A stretch of 64,000 bases of DNA from Lates calcarifer (GCF_001640805.2 NC_066838.1:1937565-2001564), one strand, 5' to 3'. Positions 19,101 to 33,076 are shown, counted from the stretch's first letter. The notes: generated from the sequence alone by a model not told the origin. Translations and numbers: made by a program.

Positions 19101-21337
19101 ATATGTCATTCCACTGTTTATGCAGAAAAAAAAAAGGCTGACCAGGAATGCTCAAGTTTGAGGTTGAATTCATTAGCCACTGGCCTTGCAGCAAACAAAC
19201 AAGCTGTATGTAGCACTTTAGTTTCCCCCTGAGGTTTGAGTAGCTTTTTTGTCTGCTGAATTGCTGTGAGCAGTGTTGGGAAGGTGAGCTGTTTTGAGTG
19301 GAGAGACAAATTTTCACCACCTGTCTATGCTAATCTCTCAGTCAGAATGACACTCACTCCTCTCCTTGTAACTTTGTGTGTGTGTATGTGCATTTCAACA
19401 CAGGGATGAACATACAGGATAAAAATATAATGAGCACCGTGCCTGCTCACTCGAGTGAGATTCCTCGACTGTGCGTTTGTGGGTTACACACACGCAGAGC
19501 TCCAATTTTGGCAACTAGATCATCCCACCATCGTCTCCTTGGCTGAGGAGTCACAGAGAACAATGGGGCTTCTGTCTTCAATGAAGTAAATAGCAAAAAA
19601 CTTCACATAGTTACAGTCAAACTATTGCAGCACTGCACTGCAAAGGATCAAATTAATGTTATTATTCAAGAGTCTCTAGTTCTCAGTCTTGCCGACTTCA
19701 GGATGAACTGGTTTGCTGACTACACTTGAAATGACCTCATCTAATATTCACTTTGATTTAGTTTCTCCTATGCACAGTGCATATGTAACTATATTTATTC
19801 ACTTCAAGTTTGGAATTATAAAGAACAAGTATTAACTTGTTGAGCTTGTTGACAACAGTGTTAGGACTCAAAGGCAAAGACACCTGCCAGGCAAAAGCAC
19901 AGGACTGTGTGCATGTGGATCAGTGTGTACAGACAAAAGGCAGATGTTCAGACTATCAGGTAGCTGTATACAGAGAAGAGGCCCCAGCAGTACCTGCCTG
20001 TACCACCTCTCTTCACATAACCCATCATTTATCCCATTAGCAGGGAAGCTTCTCCTACATTCCCCTGCAACTTGAAAGAAAAACAAAAAGACACTTTGTT
20101 TCCACAGTCCAAGCCAAAAACAGCTTGTATTGAAACTGCTGCTCCGAAATGTGCTAACTCTCCTGTCACCTCCCAGCATTTTCCTGGAGGGACAGTATAA
20201 TAGAAGAAACCTTTTTCAGTTCCCTCTTATTTCAACATTTACATTTGAGATTTTTTTTCCCAGAAAATTTTATGGCAGCGGGTCTGCTGTTGCTCCTGGG
20301 GTCACAACTTCCAGGAAGAGTCCAGAGAGGCTACTAGACAAAACATAGGAGAAACCTCCCAGAGCTGCTGCCACTAGCTAGGCTAAAGGTTAAACAACTG
20401 ATAAAAACAACTGCTAGAAAACATAACCTTATCAACCTCAAAAAGTGCGTCTTCAGCTGGAACATGTGCACAACATGCTTTGAACACTCTTTCAGTAATG
20501 GTGAATAGTGAGTTTTGGTTTCCTATGTTTAAACATTATGTCATAGAACAAAGTACAGGTAACATGTGGGCATTGACCAAAATGGTTTCATAGCACTAAA
20601 TATAAATATCTAGCTCTACTCATTTGTGCCCTTTGGTGAACTCTGAGCTATTACAAAATAAATGCTCAAATACCTTACACTGTGACAGAACACAAAATCT
20701 AAATTAAGGATATTTTCTCATACTAACATTTACTACAAAGGACAAAGGCAATGCTTCCTATATACCAAGCTATGCTATGCTACAATGCTAAGCTAAGTTT
20801 CTGCTAACACAACTGAGAGGACAAGAGGCTGGATTAGCCCTCTAAAAAATGAAAAGGAGGGCCTAAATCCCAAACAGATCAGTAAAAACAGAGGGGGGAA
20901 CAGTGAGGCAAAGAAAGGAGGAAAAAAAACTAGGGGTGGAAAAAAGAACAGAAACAAGAGAAGAATAAACAGTTCTTGGCGAGAGATCAAGTCTGAACAC
21001 AGAGTAACAGTCAGACACACAAACATTTCTCTGATAAAACCCCTGCTTATCCTAAAGGAAATGAAGACAAGCAGCCTTGTTCTTAGCTAGACCACCATAA
21101 GTCTATCTGATGGGTCTTAAATGGCACCATTACCCACAAAATTTTCACAACTTGAGTTTGAACATGGAAATCACCATTTCGCTGTTGTCAAGTTTCATGT
21201 GACATCAGTGATATGCATGGAAAAACAGAGTATAAGTAAGAATAATGAGAGGGAGGGCGACGAGTGACTCCTCTTGCACCGCAGGCCTTCCTGCTGCTGC
21301 CTGGAGGCTGTGCAGAACAGTTCTGAATGCATACACG

Positions 21338-21345
<8 letters not shown>

Positions 21346-21382
<37 letters not shown>
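21346..21382. repeat. (AC)18 microsatellite
   Basis: A perfect AC array preceded by ATACACGCACACAT. Confidence 0.96.
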
Positions 21383-21387
<5 letters not shown>

Positions 21388-24300
21388 AAGAGAAGGAAAG
21401 GGAAGAGATTGGGAGGTTTGGGAAGGGAGCAGGGTCTCCATTTCCTCTCGCCAAATTTGCTTTGGCAACTCTTTCCGTGGGAATGGTGAGAGACTAGCTC
21501 TCCTCAGCCGGAGAGAGCCAGGGATCGGCCCACCGAGGAGGCGGAAAGCTCAAAAACGTAAAATGGAGAATGGGGGGGCTGGGGGTAAGTAAATACAGCT
21601 GGACTTTTCCATAGCTTTTCCTTTTCCATCCCTTTCTTGGCTTTTGCTGTTTTTAGAAGGATCAAATGCTAACATTAACAAGCTATACTGATAGGCTGGA
21701 AGTGCACAATGCATTATCATTACTTTTGTATGAAATTACCAGTCAAAGGCCAATATCAATATCATTTCTATACTGACCCCCTTCACATTTGGCCTGCAGT
21801 GTGCAATATCTCTATGGCAGAGTCCAAATGATTCTGGGTTTTTGATGCCAGTACCAGTATTTCAGAGTGGTGATATAACAAATGATGAAAATCCATTTGT
21901 TTCTTTAAAAATATGGCTATGGTGTGTATGTTTTGCTGTGAAAGATAAACTTGTCACTGCTGTCTGGAGGGGAAACTATGTAGTTTCAATATTAGATATA
22001 GCATATCGCACTGCAATTTCTTGTTACTAATCAGCAGACATATACAAATACTGATGTGTCAGCAATAATCTGATATGGCCAGTACATCTGTCTGGGTTAT
22101 TTACTGGACAGGCTTTAGTAGTAATGGTTCAAATGGTAAAGTTCAATCAAATGTTCCTCAAATACACCCAAAAGTCATATACTTATATGCCAATTGAATG
22201 ATCAACAATAGTGGCAGGTCAGTTTATCAGTTGCACTCTAACTGATATATTTCAAATGAATTCCCAATGTTCTGTACTTTTTTCAGAATGTTAGTTAGAT
22301 GTAAACTATTGCGTACAAAATACTCACATATTCTTATAGCACTCTGACTTCAGAGTTTCACAGTTTGCTTTTATCAATTCTACAATGGAAATATAATCAT
22401 TTTGAATGTGGATAACACCAATTGGCCAATATTTGATGTTTAATGAAAGACCATATCAACAAACTGACAAATAGGAAAAAGCTGATTATGACACGTTTCT
22501 GTTCGCTGCTTTGCTTTTAGACCAAACCAGACCTGAGATGGTCAAATAAAGCCATGAAAACAATTTAATGTCCCCTTTATGATCTGAGACAACAAATGTT
22601 TTAGAGCCATCTAAAAGCAGGATAATTTAATTTGCTCCATTTTTAAAGTTGTTCTATTCCCTGCTTACACACTAATGGACATTTTACATTGATCCGGGTG
22701 TATATGTCTGTTTATGTGTGTGTGTGCACTTAAGAATGTGTGTCCAGTCTCACATAAAGACGTCTGAATGCTTACTAGTTGATAATATTAGATGACAACC
22801 TAAACCCTTATACTAACTGGTGCTGATTAACATAATTTCCTTCATCCATACAGTATTTCAGCTATAGTATCTAAGTATTTTCACAATTTGGGTTGATTGG
22901 CAAAGATTGTGTGTAGCCAGAATTTTGTTTGGCATCAGAACTGTGGAATAGCAGAGAAGAAAATTCCTGCATTTACAGCTCTCATAAATGTTGCTTTCTG
23001 CGTGGAAGAAGATTGTAGGGAGGTGCGAGTGAGGAAGAATCTGCTGATGGCTCTTTTCCTTGCATCGGTGCAAAAGGCTGCTTCGTTTTAAAGGAAGCCA
23101 GATGTGAATTATGGGTAACAAGGCGAGTAGTGTCTGTGTGTGTGCAAGATCTGGGAATGCAGGGCATAGGGCATACTTCTGCTTGGAGTGTAACGTGCCC
23201 TAAGGTTGAGGTTGCTTGTGAAAGGGTTAAGTCGCATGGCTGAGAAAATACATAAATAGCACTGGAGGGTGTGTGTGGGCATGGATGCTGCTGCCAGCTG
23301 GCGTGGAGGGGAGAAGGCGTACATGCACACACACATACACACAAACTGGCAGTTTGATTTCAAAGTATTACTTACAGGGCACTGGAACACCAGCAGGCAT
23401 TTCGGGTACCCCAGTCCAGCCTGCACTGCAGCAGATGCCGTAACATGTGACAGCCTAGCCAAGAGTGCTGTGCAAACATGCACACACACAGATATATGTG
23501 TATGTCTCCACACTTGTTTGAAGTCACATGACTTACACATACATACACACAAACACACCAGAAAAGCAAGCCTGCCTGTTCCCACACATAAAAGGAGCTC
23601 ACGACAGCAGAGTGAAGCTGCAGAGACAGGCCTCATCCCATAATGATAAATCACATCCCAACACCTAAAACAAACTCTTAGCTCTTCTTAACTGCTCAAA
23701 GATGGACACCCCAAACAAACAGATGACTGGGTGCTCCCACACACCCTCACTGCCCCTCATCCTCTCTACACACACTCTCTTCCTTCAACAAATTTTCACT
23801 AATCTGGAAGGATTAGGACAGATTTAGGGTCTCTGGAATTATGTCAGGGTGCCATTTGAAATATGACATATGACTACTCGTGTCCACAACACATTCACCT
23901 TTATTGCTTTTAGTAAAAGGTCTGGGCTATTCTAAAATGGGACAAGGGAATGGCTAATAATGGTTTGCCATATTGTGAGTGTGTACTTGTGATCATGTGC
24001 GCTTGCCGTTTTACATGCATGGATCCTCCTGTCAGAAATGAGGATGAGGGGGATTTAAGCAAGGGTGGGGGCTTGCAGTCAAATCCCCTCTCATCTTACA
24101 GGCATCATTACGCCTGCTAAAGCCTCATCCCTGGAGCCCTCCACTACCAGCGACCAAGACAGACCACCAATTACAGTCTTAACCTCTCTCTTGCCCCCTC
24201 TGTCTCTATCTCACTGACACCTACAGTGGGAGGGGGGGCAGGGGTTGATAAAGATGCTGCCTCATGGGAGACTTTTGAAAGCTGCCGGCAGTACAGGCAT

Positions 24301-24556
24301 TATCTGCTGAGCTGGAGTAAGACGCTGTGTTTCCCCTACATACAGCCATCTGTGGTTCACCACCACAGTTTTACCATGGCTACAATGAATCATAAATAAT
24401 GAAAATTCCATTATGACATAAACTTTCATTATAACACTTCGTTGATTGATGCATGAATAAAGAAACAGCACTGTTGTCATGTACAGCATGTTTTTATGAA
24501 GACTAGTTTGACATGATAGGTAAACTTTAACAAGCTTCTCTTACAGGTGTATTACT

Positions 24557-24827
24557 CAGGGCTGTCGTTACTTGTGTCCTGTCTGGTCTCAAGTCTGGTC
24601 TGGACTTTTCTCAGAGGTGTCATCACAATTAGCAAATAAAGCTATGTTTAGATGTTTTACAGTATATCACAGCTGCTTCTCACTATTGAACAAACGTATG
24701 AAGAATAATACTCTTTTGTTTTTTGTATTGAGCCCACTTGTTCTTGACCCAAAATCGACACTATTTAGACTCACCTTGACTCACCTCAGAAAAGCTCTGA
24801 CTTTTCTTGGACTTAACTACAGCCCTG
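24557..24827. mobile_element. MITE with 14-15 bp terminal inverted repeats
   Basis: The left end TCAGGGCTGTCGTTA (24556-24570) is matched by the right end TAACTACAGCCCTGA (24814-24828). The reverse complement of the right end differs from the left end at a single base. Inside are ACTTGTGTCCTGTCTGG, TCTGGTCTGGACTTTTCTCA and GACTCACCTTGACTCACCTC, typical of a teleost family with repeated GACTTG/GACTC motifs. No coding capacity. A clean target-site duplication was not seen, so the superfamily is left open; CAGGG ends suggest hAT. Confidence 0.7.
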
Positions 24828-24904
24828 ATACTGCAGCCCAGTGTAATTCAGCCTTCTGAAATGCATAAATACTCCACCTTAAAACACAACCTGCAGTCGA
24901 GACA

Positions 24905-25010
24905 GGTCTTTAATTATCAGATTACCGGCGAAATGGGTAATCCATACCTTAATTAATACTGTTTATTCAGTAAATAACAGATGGAGGCAGCTCATCAAAG
25001 ATAAAGTGAG
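24905..25010. promoter_or_regulatory. Candidate conserved non-coding block with paired GATTACC/GGTAATC
   Basis: It carries GATTACC (24920-24926) facing GGTAATC (24936-24942), with TAATCC on the inner strand, then CCTTAATTAATAC and CTGTTTATTCAGTAAATAACAG, which contains a forkhead-like TGTTTA. It is repeat-poor and rich in homeodomain motifs. Conservation cannot be tested here. Confidence 0.3.
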
Positions 25011-28000
25011 AGTGGTGCAATCACATTCGGATAAACTGAATAACTAGGTCTATACTGCAAAGGAATTGGATGCAGCCTGGATTGTAAGACCTGATTTTCA
25101 GTGCAGTAAATGCTTCCAGGATACAGCTACAATATAAATAAAAAAGGCTCATGGGATAATAATTCATAGATGGAGTGGTCTGCTGTGACTCAGTAGCTGT
25201 AAATGAATTGTTGATAACATAAACAAGCCTCTGGCACTTGAGACAGCGGAGGTGATATGATGCTTTAGAGGATAACAGAAGGTGTGAATCTAACAAAGTG
25301 TGAATCTGTAAGGGTCCTCTTCAAACCACATTCAACGCCCGCTCACAAGGGCACCTGCAGGAATGGTGAGCCACAGTAAACAAAAGAGGTCATTGGCTCA
25401 GAATGAATTTACAAATATATGTGTGACTATCAGCCATGTGCGTCTGTGTTTACAGCTTGTATTAAAAGTAAACATAGCGAATGGTTGGTACAAACATTTG
25501 TCTCATTTCTGATTTAGAAAGTGGAACTGCAGCTGAGACACTCTATCCCAACCTCTGCATGACTGCTACAGTGACAGTTGAAGAATCAGCAGCAAGAGTC
25601 TGCACAAATTTCCATAAGAAAATCCACCACTTTTCCCTAGGGACTTGACTCTATGCACTGGATGCATTTTGCTCAAAGCATGACCTGGTCAGACGCGTGG
25701 GATCGAGCAGTTGGGGCAGGATGTGGTGGGATTAGGGCTGTTGAGGGATTGACACCAGAGGAGGTCAGCAATGATAGTTAAGCTTTTCAGCCACTATCTG
25801 CTCAATCCTTTTGATTAAAAACCAGGACCACCCCCCCCCCTCACAGATAAGAAATGGATGCAAAATGAGAAACAGGTTATCTCCCCCTGTGCACTGAGCA
25901 GGGTTAAAGCTTTGGAGACACATAATCCACAGGGGAAACTCATGGAAAACCACTGGGTACCAGTGCTTGTAACAGACACTTCAGGGATGATTGTTTCTAG
26001 GGTTAGATTGTTGGTCTTTGCTTTCAGTGTTCAAACTGGAAGAACATGGCAGCTACATTTCTCTGAAAAGTCCATTACATTCACTTCCTGAATACATTTG
26101 AGAGGTGGCCAGTCACAGATCACTCCGATACACATCTTGTCTGTCTCAAATCACTTCCCTGGGGTTGTTCTCTACACTTGAATCTAGTAGCGACAACTGA
26201 GTGTGTGAGGTTTTGGCTGTACATATACCTGTATGTAGTGTCTGTAGTCTATAGTTTAAGGATTGCCTCTATTTCTTTTTAGAACATCTAAAATTAAAGA
26301 AGCTCAAATTATCCATATTCAAAAATATCACAAGCGATAAGATCAGTTGTAGACAAAAGGTAGTAAAGCTTATGAGCTCCCCTTTACCCATGCTTTTTCT
26401 CAGCAAATCTTCCCTCTTCTCGTTCAGTGACTAACCCCCTCACTGTGCACAAAACAACTAGTCTTTCAGAGATCAGAGCTCAGATGGCCAGAGGCTACAC
26501 TCCTTTTCCTTCCTGTCCGTGGGGTAGGATTAGGTCAGGCTGTCAGCTGTTTCAGACACCATGACTAGCCACTGCCACTCTCCTGACCAGACCCTCGTCT
26601 GACAGGCCCTGCCGTCTGGGCCTGCCTGCTTTTTAGACAAACCACTGAACACACTGGGTCTTCATAAGCAGACAGCAACTCCCTATATGCTGCACAAAAC
26701 AGTGGCTGTATCTACTGATGGCTGTGTTTGTTGTAGTTGGGCATTAAGTGGGCCAAGCATGGCCACACTAATGCATCTGCAGACATGCCGGGTCAATACA
26801 AGCACCACGTTGAGCCCATCATCTAACATGGAGAAACAAGCTCTTACACATGCTGGCTGCTTTGATGCAAGCTGTGGTCTTCAAGTGTCATTATGTGGAG
26901 AGACAGGGAAAAACAAGAGGGAGAGGGGTGAAATGAATGAAGTGTGCTGTTTAAAATACGACATAGCTATAAAGCTGTACAGGCTGCAGAAAATGTCTGC
27001 CAGGAACACTCAGCTAATTAATTATTATTTTGGTAGATACAGATTCCTCATTGTTGTCCTGATGTATTTCTTGCCTTTTCCTATCCTTCCCTATTTATCC
27101 CTCCCTGCCTGATAAACACCACATTTTTCAAACTCAAGATCATCCAATTCAAGATACTTCTATGAGATTCAAGGTATTTTTGTCCCTTCAGAGCAACGAA
27201 AGGAAAGACCTTATACAACTGTTTTCACAGGCTAAGTAGTGCTTCTTTGGAAGAGTATACTGATGCTACAAATTGCATTCTTTTTCTCCAAAACACCTAA
27301 TGACATGACAAGAAAGTGAAAAGTGATGCATTTGTCAAGACATTTCATGACTTCCTCAAACAGGAATGCCATCACCAGCACAAAACCGTGTTGCACGAAT
27401 TGCATGTTTAGTGTGCGGACCCCTGCTTAGAGTGGTAGCAGTGCTACTTTAGCTCAGGCAGCCCTTCCAGTTCCCTTTACATTTAGAGCACAAGACAGTC
27501 AAGCAGCTGTCAGAGCAGCCAATGCCAGCTGCTGACCTGCCTGTGACAACCAGCTATCACACAGTAAATACTGTAGTATCATCAGAGCAGACATGAGTGG
27601 CATCAGGATTAGCATTAGCACCGTTTGCATCAGTTAAAAGCTCTTGCAATTAAGAGTATCTGTCAAGTGAATACACCTGAACATGGCCGGTGATTGCTTT
27701 CCCTTCACTCAGACGGTCTAATGGTATGGAGATGAGAGGGTTCACATATTTTGTTTTTTTCATATTACCACTGCCAGTCCACTTCCAGTAGGAAAAATAG
27801 CATTTGAGCATGTGGTGTTTTAACAGCATTTTACATCTCACTTCCAAATCACTAAAATAGAAAAAAGAGACTGGACTTGCCCAAACAAACAAGTATGTAA
27901 ATGGAAGTCTGTCAGACAGGAAGTTAGCAATTGCAAAGTGAAAAAAGAGAAGTGTGACGCATCAGGTCATGTGTTGCTAAGGCTCAGTGGTGTGTCTTGG

Positions 28001-31000
28001 GGACCTTTAAGAAAAGAGACTCCAGCCATGTTCCTGTAATGCTGCAGTGGGGATATATGGCTATTACAAGTCATTAACCAGCAGACTGGAGTTCCAGCTA
28101 CCACTTGAAAGATTTATCCCACAGGGGACAGGGCAGAGAGCATGCTGTATTTATAAAGGTATTTTAGGAGAAAACTGCCCAAGCAATGTCCCAAAACTGT
28201 CAAATGCCTTTTTCCGAGGTGAGAGACTCTCCATTGAGACTCTTGGCACACTCCACTAAGGTGAGAGAAAATGGTTGCCGCTGCATGTACCGAAGTCACA
28301 TCTCAATGTCTGCAGGGCTCTGTCTGCTGGCTTACTCAGGGAGAGGAGCCATGATGGTCTGGGTTGTTAGTGAGCACTCCAGTTGTGCTGTGATGGGAAT
28401 GTTTTCGACAGCTTTCAGACACTTGGCACTAATGATGTTCTGCATGCCCTGTGGCTGGGAGTTTTTTTTTTTCCTTCTCCTTCCAATCAGCGTGTTGAAC
28501 AATTTCACCAGCAGCCATGCAAACACATAGAAACATGTCAGGCAAGTAGACCAAATTTTAAGTAATGGCATCTACACATGAAAATCAGGAGACGTCACAA
28601 ATTTTGTCAACAAAATTGTGCTTCTGTACTGATGGTCTTTACAGGTATTTTATGTTCCTAGTAATCAAGTATAGATGCTGGACTCAAGTCAACTCAAGGG
28701 TAGCCAATAGTAGGTGAAAGCCCAGTTAGAACCAGTCAGACAGAGTGGACAGGAGGAATGAATCAATGAGCACCAGAGGCTCCCTAAGGGCCAGCATAGA
28801 GGATGGGACAGTTATTGTAAATCAAATGTTGGCCAATTCATTTTCATTGATAGCATCAGAATAATGACATGCCATAATAAAATGGTAATCAGGGCCTTTA
28901 GCTGCGGGCGTTGGAGAGTCGTTTGGCAATCTGAGCTGCAGGGAAAGTGGCAGTGGCCCACATTCTCCACTCTTGCATTGCTGAACATGTGTGCACTCAT
29001 TCATGTGCATACATTGGCAGAATCTGCTCGATAGAATGTGTCGTTTGTTTTTGTTGTGGCTGGACGAGTGCGTTTGTCACCGAGGGTGTGTATCTCACTG
29101 TGCGACACTGTGCATGAGGAACATCTCACGTGCCACACAGCTACTCATTTAATCCCAGAGATATGCAGCCCAATGACAGCAGCAGATGGTTCGGTTAGCA
29201 GATTAAAATCTTAACAGCTAACCTCGCACCAACCCAAACAAACTATAAGTAAGTAAGGAGAGCTGAGACAATTGCCCCACATTTCCAAGCAGAGCCAATG
29301 GGACAAAGAAAAAAAATGCAGAGATGATGTTCAGATTATTTTGTTTGGCTCTTAAGGAACCACAGACACCCTAAACCCCCTCTAATCAATGGCAGAGGAA
29401 GTGATATTAAAGAGCTGAGGTCAAACCTCATGAATCAGTATAATAAGATGAGATATGGGTGTTATGAGGTAGCAGAGATCTTGTTTGGTCAGAATGTGGG
29501 TGGCAAGGCAGACAACTGGTCCTTTAGCCTTGTTTTATTGTTGTGGTGGGCAATGCGGGGAAGATTATGGTGAGCTGAGCTGACTCGTAGCCCTGTTCCA
29601 CTGCAGGAACTTAGAAAATCCACAACCAGATTGTTCAAAATGTGAGGCACAGTATTCAAAAACCAAGGATATATTTGTCATTGAAAACGTAAAAGCCGGA
29701 ACGCCTACATAATATTTGTCTCGTTAGCAAGAAAAGTGAAGTTAGTGAGTATGTAAGGGAATAGGAAAACACTGACTGATTCTGCTGCCAGGCTCAGTGT
29801 CCCACTTCCATCCATAAAATGCACACACACAACTGATGTGCCAGGCTCCCCAGAGCCAACCACCACCATCTTGGCAGGGATTTCAGAGAACCGGGTGATA
29901 CCAGTCAATGCCAGTCATCGCAGCTCACCCATGATCTGTGAGTCAAACTTTATATCCGCAAATATGGACTGCAGCCTACCCAAGCACACTAAGGTCTTCC
30001 ACATTATAAGGCGCCACAATTCAGCTTATTCAGCCGACAATGCCCCATAAAACCGTGTCTTCTGGCCTTGCCTGTACCTTAGAGATTATAATATAGTGTC
30101 TGTCCTAGACTTATATATTGGAACCTCACACAAAAATGAACACAAAATTGCCACAAAAATGATCAAAATCTAAATGACTTTGTATCAGCTGCCTGGCAGC
30201 TCTGACCCAAATATTTAACTAAGTCAAACCATATGAACAAAAGGCTGATTAAATAAGATCAATTAAATGAAGTGATAAACTGGTGAATGGGGAAGTGGAA
30301 GAAGTGTTGAATGGTACGGCTGTAGAGAGCAATTGTGTAAGACTAAAAGGACTGCAGTCCCATTGAAGTCATCCAAAGGGCAGGTTGGGCAGGGTGAAGT
30401 TGGGGTCGCGTTGCTCAATGCTCCAGAAAGAGGGGACAGTGGTGTCTGTTGCAGGAGTTCACCAAGAGGTGAGCAAGCAGACCCATGCTATAAACAAGTC
30501 TGAAGTTTATAGCCACTATTTGGGTTTGTTGTTCCGCCGCATTCTGGCCCTGATGGCTCACTGGCGGAGGGTGGGCAAGGACACAAGAGATACAAGCAAA
30601 GCAAAGATGCCGTAAAAAAGAGGAGTTTAGAAAAAAAAACATGTGGCTCACAGGGAGGCCAACTGGCCACTAAAATGTGGGGTCATTCAAAGAGCAGCCT
30701 CAGTTCAAACTCTTCAGGTCAGTCTCGCTACCATCTTGGTTTTGGTTCTTGCTCTGACTGTACATATCTATCTACAGTTGACAACAGTGTGTAATTTAGT
30801 CTCCAACTATGCATGAACACACACCTCCAGCAAAGAAGAACAGGCACTGTGAAGGAACAAGTCACTTGCTTTTAGAAAACGAATAAAAAAGAAACACAAT
30901 GGGAAGGGAAAAGAAAAGGGAAGAAAAACAAATGACAGGATGTTGTGGTTATGTGTGTATGTGTGTTTGTGAGTGAGTTTGGATGTGGGGCTAGCACTTG

Positions 31001-31470
31001 CTCCTCTTTCCTCACTGGAATATGGCTTAATTAAAAAGGATTGGTTTTACAGTAAGTTTGAGCCCGAGGGGAGCCGACTGCACTGCAAACATATTCTGAA
31101 GCAAGGCAGCCATGAGGGGAACGGGGTGGGGTTGGATGCTTTCGAGTACTCTTTTCCTTACACCGCAAGAGGGTTCTTTATGTGTGAGTCATGGCAGAAC
31201 CTATATGGTGTAGTGAAGCAGGGTTCTCAATCATCTCAGCACGGCCAGAGATCCAAATAAGACCAGAGTGAATCCTAAGAATCCATAGCCGTCTATGTGA
31301 TTTGCATCTACAGAGCCACTTTAAAGCACCAATGAAGAACCCTGTTTTTTCTTGGTGTGAAACTTTATTGGCAGGCAACAAAAGAAAAAAATGAAGAGCC
31401 AGTTTGGAGGAAACAACATGCTGTATGTTCCTCGTTCCTCTTGTTGCTGCCACAGCAAACTGGAAAACCC

Positions 31471-31495
31471 TGTATGTATATATGTATGTATGTAT

Positions 31496-31530
<35 letters not shown>
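31471..31530. repeat. (TATG)n/(TG)n compound microsatellite
   Basis: TATGTATATATGTATG repeats run into a (GT)15 array ending GTGCGC. Confidence 0.95.
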
Positions 31531-31786
31531 TCACTGGGCCTGCCTCCAGCTTCTGTCTGAGGGGGCTGGAACGACAGATCTGCTGCTGTCTCATTAATCA
31601 AGGTTTGTTTAGTGGGATGTGTTAACTGCCATGCCCTCCTCAGAAACCACACACACACACACACACCTGGGCCAGCAGCCATGCCCTTGTGACCAGCAGA
31701 CAGTTCTGAAGTTACAGTCGATTCTGACTGACTGGTTTACTGACTACACATCTACCTGCGTGATGACAGATAGAAAGGTAACAGGG

Positions 31787-31850
31787 CTGCAACTAAAAAT
31801 GATTTTCATTACCAGTTAATTTAACAACAGTTTTTAAGGCACTCAGTATT
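31787..31850 (+). repeat. GGGCTGCAACTAA-type MITE end
   Basis: CAGGGCTGCAACTAAAAATG followed by ATTTTCATTACCAGTTAATT resembles the start of a common fish repeat that reads GGGCTGCAACTAACGATTAT and TTTCATTATCGATTAATC. The rest is lost or too degraded. Confidence 0.5.
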
Positions 31851-32271
31851 TAGTATTAAAGGTGACAGAAAATATATATAAATACATTAATAAAATTAAA
31901 TATTCTTTTTATGTAAGATTATGCCTGAATAAATCTCTGTGTCAAGAACATCACTGGGGTGAAACTTGAAAAAATTACAATGTATAATAGAATAAAGAGA
32001 ATAAAAAATATCAGCCTCCTTTATCAGCGTAAGCCACAGTCAGTCCAGGCCTGCTGTGTCACTGGGGTCAAGGCAGCCATCCATGGATGTAGTAAACACT
32101 TGCAACTCACCGGCAGTGAATGATGGAGGTAGCCAATCACATGGGAGAACCAGAGTTGTCACCATGGCAACCAGTAAACCCATGGCTTTTGTGGAGAAGA
32201 GTAGACTAAACTGTTGATACAGAGTCAAAGCAGACCCTGGTGTGACTGATTCTCTATGACCTGAGTCACCT

Positions 32272-32272
<1 letters not shown>

Positions 32273-32335
<63 letters not shown>
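32273..32335. repeat. (AC)31 microsatellite
   Basis: An AC array with one interruption (CAAAC) at about 32320. Confidence 0.97.
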
Positions 32336-32454
32336 GGGTGCCCACACCAGAGAGCAGGGATCACCACGACCTGCCAGAAAAAAGCTGTATACGGTTGTTG
32401 TTTTTTCGGTCAGAGTGACATCTGTTTGCTCGTGGATTTGGCTTGATTTTTTGT

Positions 32455-32545
32455 TTGTGTGTTAATGTGTGTGCATGAGAGTGTGTGTGTGTGTGTGACT
32501 GCGTGCGTGGGAGAGTGCTGACTGCACACACACACACACACACAC
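32455..32545. repeat. TG tract followed by (AC)11 tract
   Basis: A TG-rich stretch (32455-32498) followed 25 bp later by (AC)11 (32524-32545). The two arrays are complementary and could pair as a hairpin. Confidence 0.9.
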
Positions 32546-32623
32546 TAACAGCATGAGTGTAAGGGCAAAGAGACTGTGAGTGACTCACCCCGCCTGTTTG
32601 CAGACAGGCAACACTAGCTATGA

Positions 32624-32626
<3 letters not shown>

Positions 32627-32693
<67 letters not shown>

Positions 32694-32706
32694 TGCGCGT
32701 GCGCGC
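32627..32706. repeat. (TG)n(CG)n alternating purine-pyrimidine tract
   Basis: About 80 bp of uninterrupted alternation: roughly 31 GT units, then GTGCGCGTGCGCGTGCGCGC. This is one of the strongest Z-DNA-forming sequences in the window. Confidence 0.96.
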
Positions 32707-32925
32707 CAACATGTATTTCTGTGCCTCTGTGTGCCAGTATGTGCTGACTACCTTACTTTTGGATTCAATAACTGTGTCTCAACTAAGCCAACACACACAC
32801 ACACAAAACATGCGTGTGCTGGCACAGTTTGTGTGTGGGAGTTCCTTTACTGCAGGTGAGCTGCATACCACGAGCTAGGCTGTAGATAGATGGACTGATA
32901 ACAGACAAGCAGGTAGGGGCATGAG

Positions 32926-32927
<2 letters not shown>

Positions 32928-32954
<27 letters not shown>
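32928..32954. repeat. (AC)13 microsatellite
   Basis: A perfect AC array, part of the microsatellite cluster at 31.4-33.1 kb. Confidence 0.95.
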
Positions 32955-32956
<2 letters not shown>

Positions 32957-33059
32957 TGTGGAATGATGAACAATGAGAGATTCAATGCAGCTGCAGATAC
33001 AGCAGACTGACAAAAAAAGTGTTTTGATTTAGTCTAAACATTTTGAACACCTGCAGACA

Positions 33060-33076
33060 CCCCCCCCCCCCCCCCC
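33060..33076. repeat. C17 homopolymer
   Basis: Seventeen C followed by TCCCC. The complementary strand is a G run able to form a quadruplex. Length is prone to sequencing error. Confidence 0.9.

Noticed and set aside
23109..23654. 181-codon minus-strand open frame, the longest in the window
   Set aside because: Cys/Val/Met-rich translation driven by TG/CA-rich sequence, with no recognisable domain and a competing open frame on the other strand over the same stretch.
26687..27112. 141-codon plus-strand open frame
   Set aside because: No homology recognised; low complexity is absent but so is any exon context. Treated as chance.
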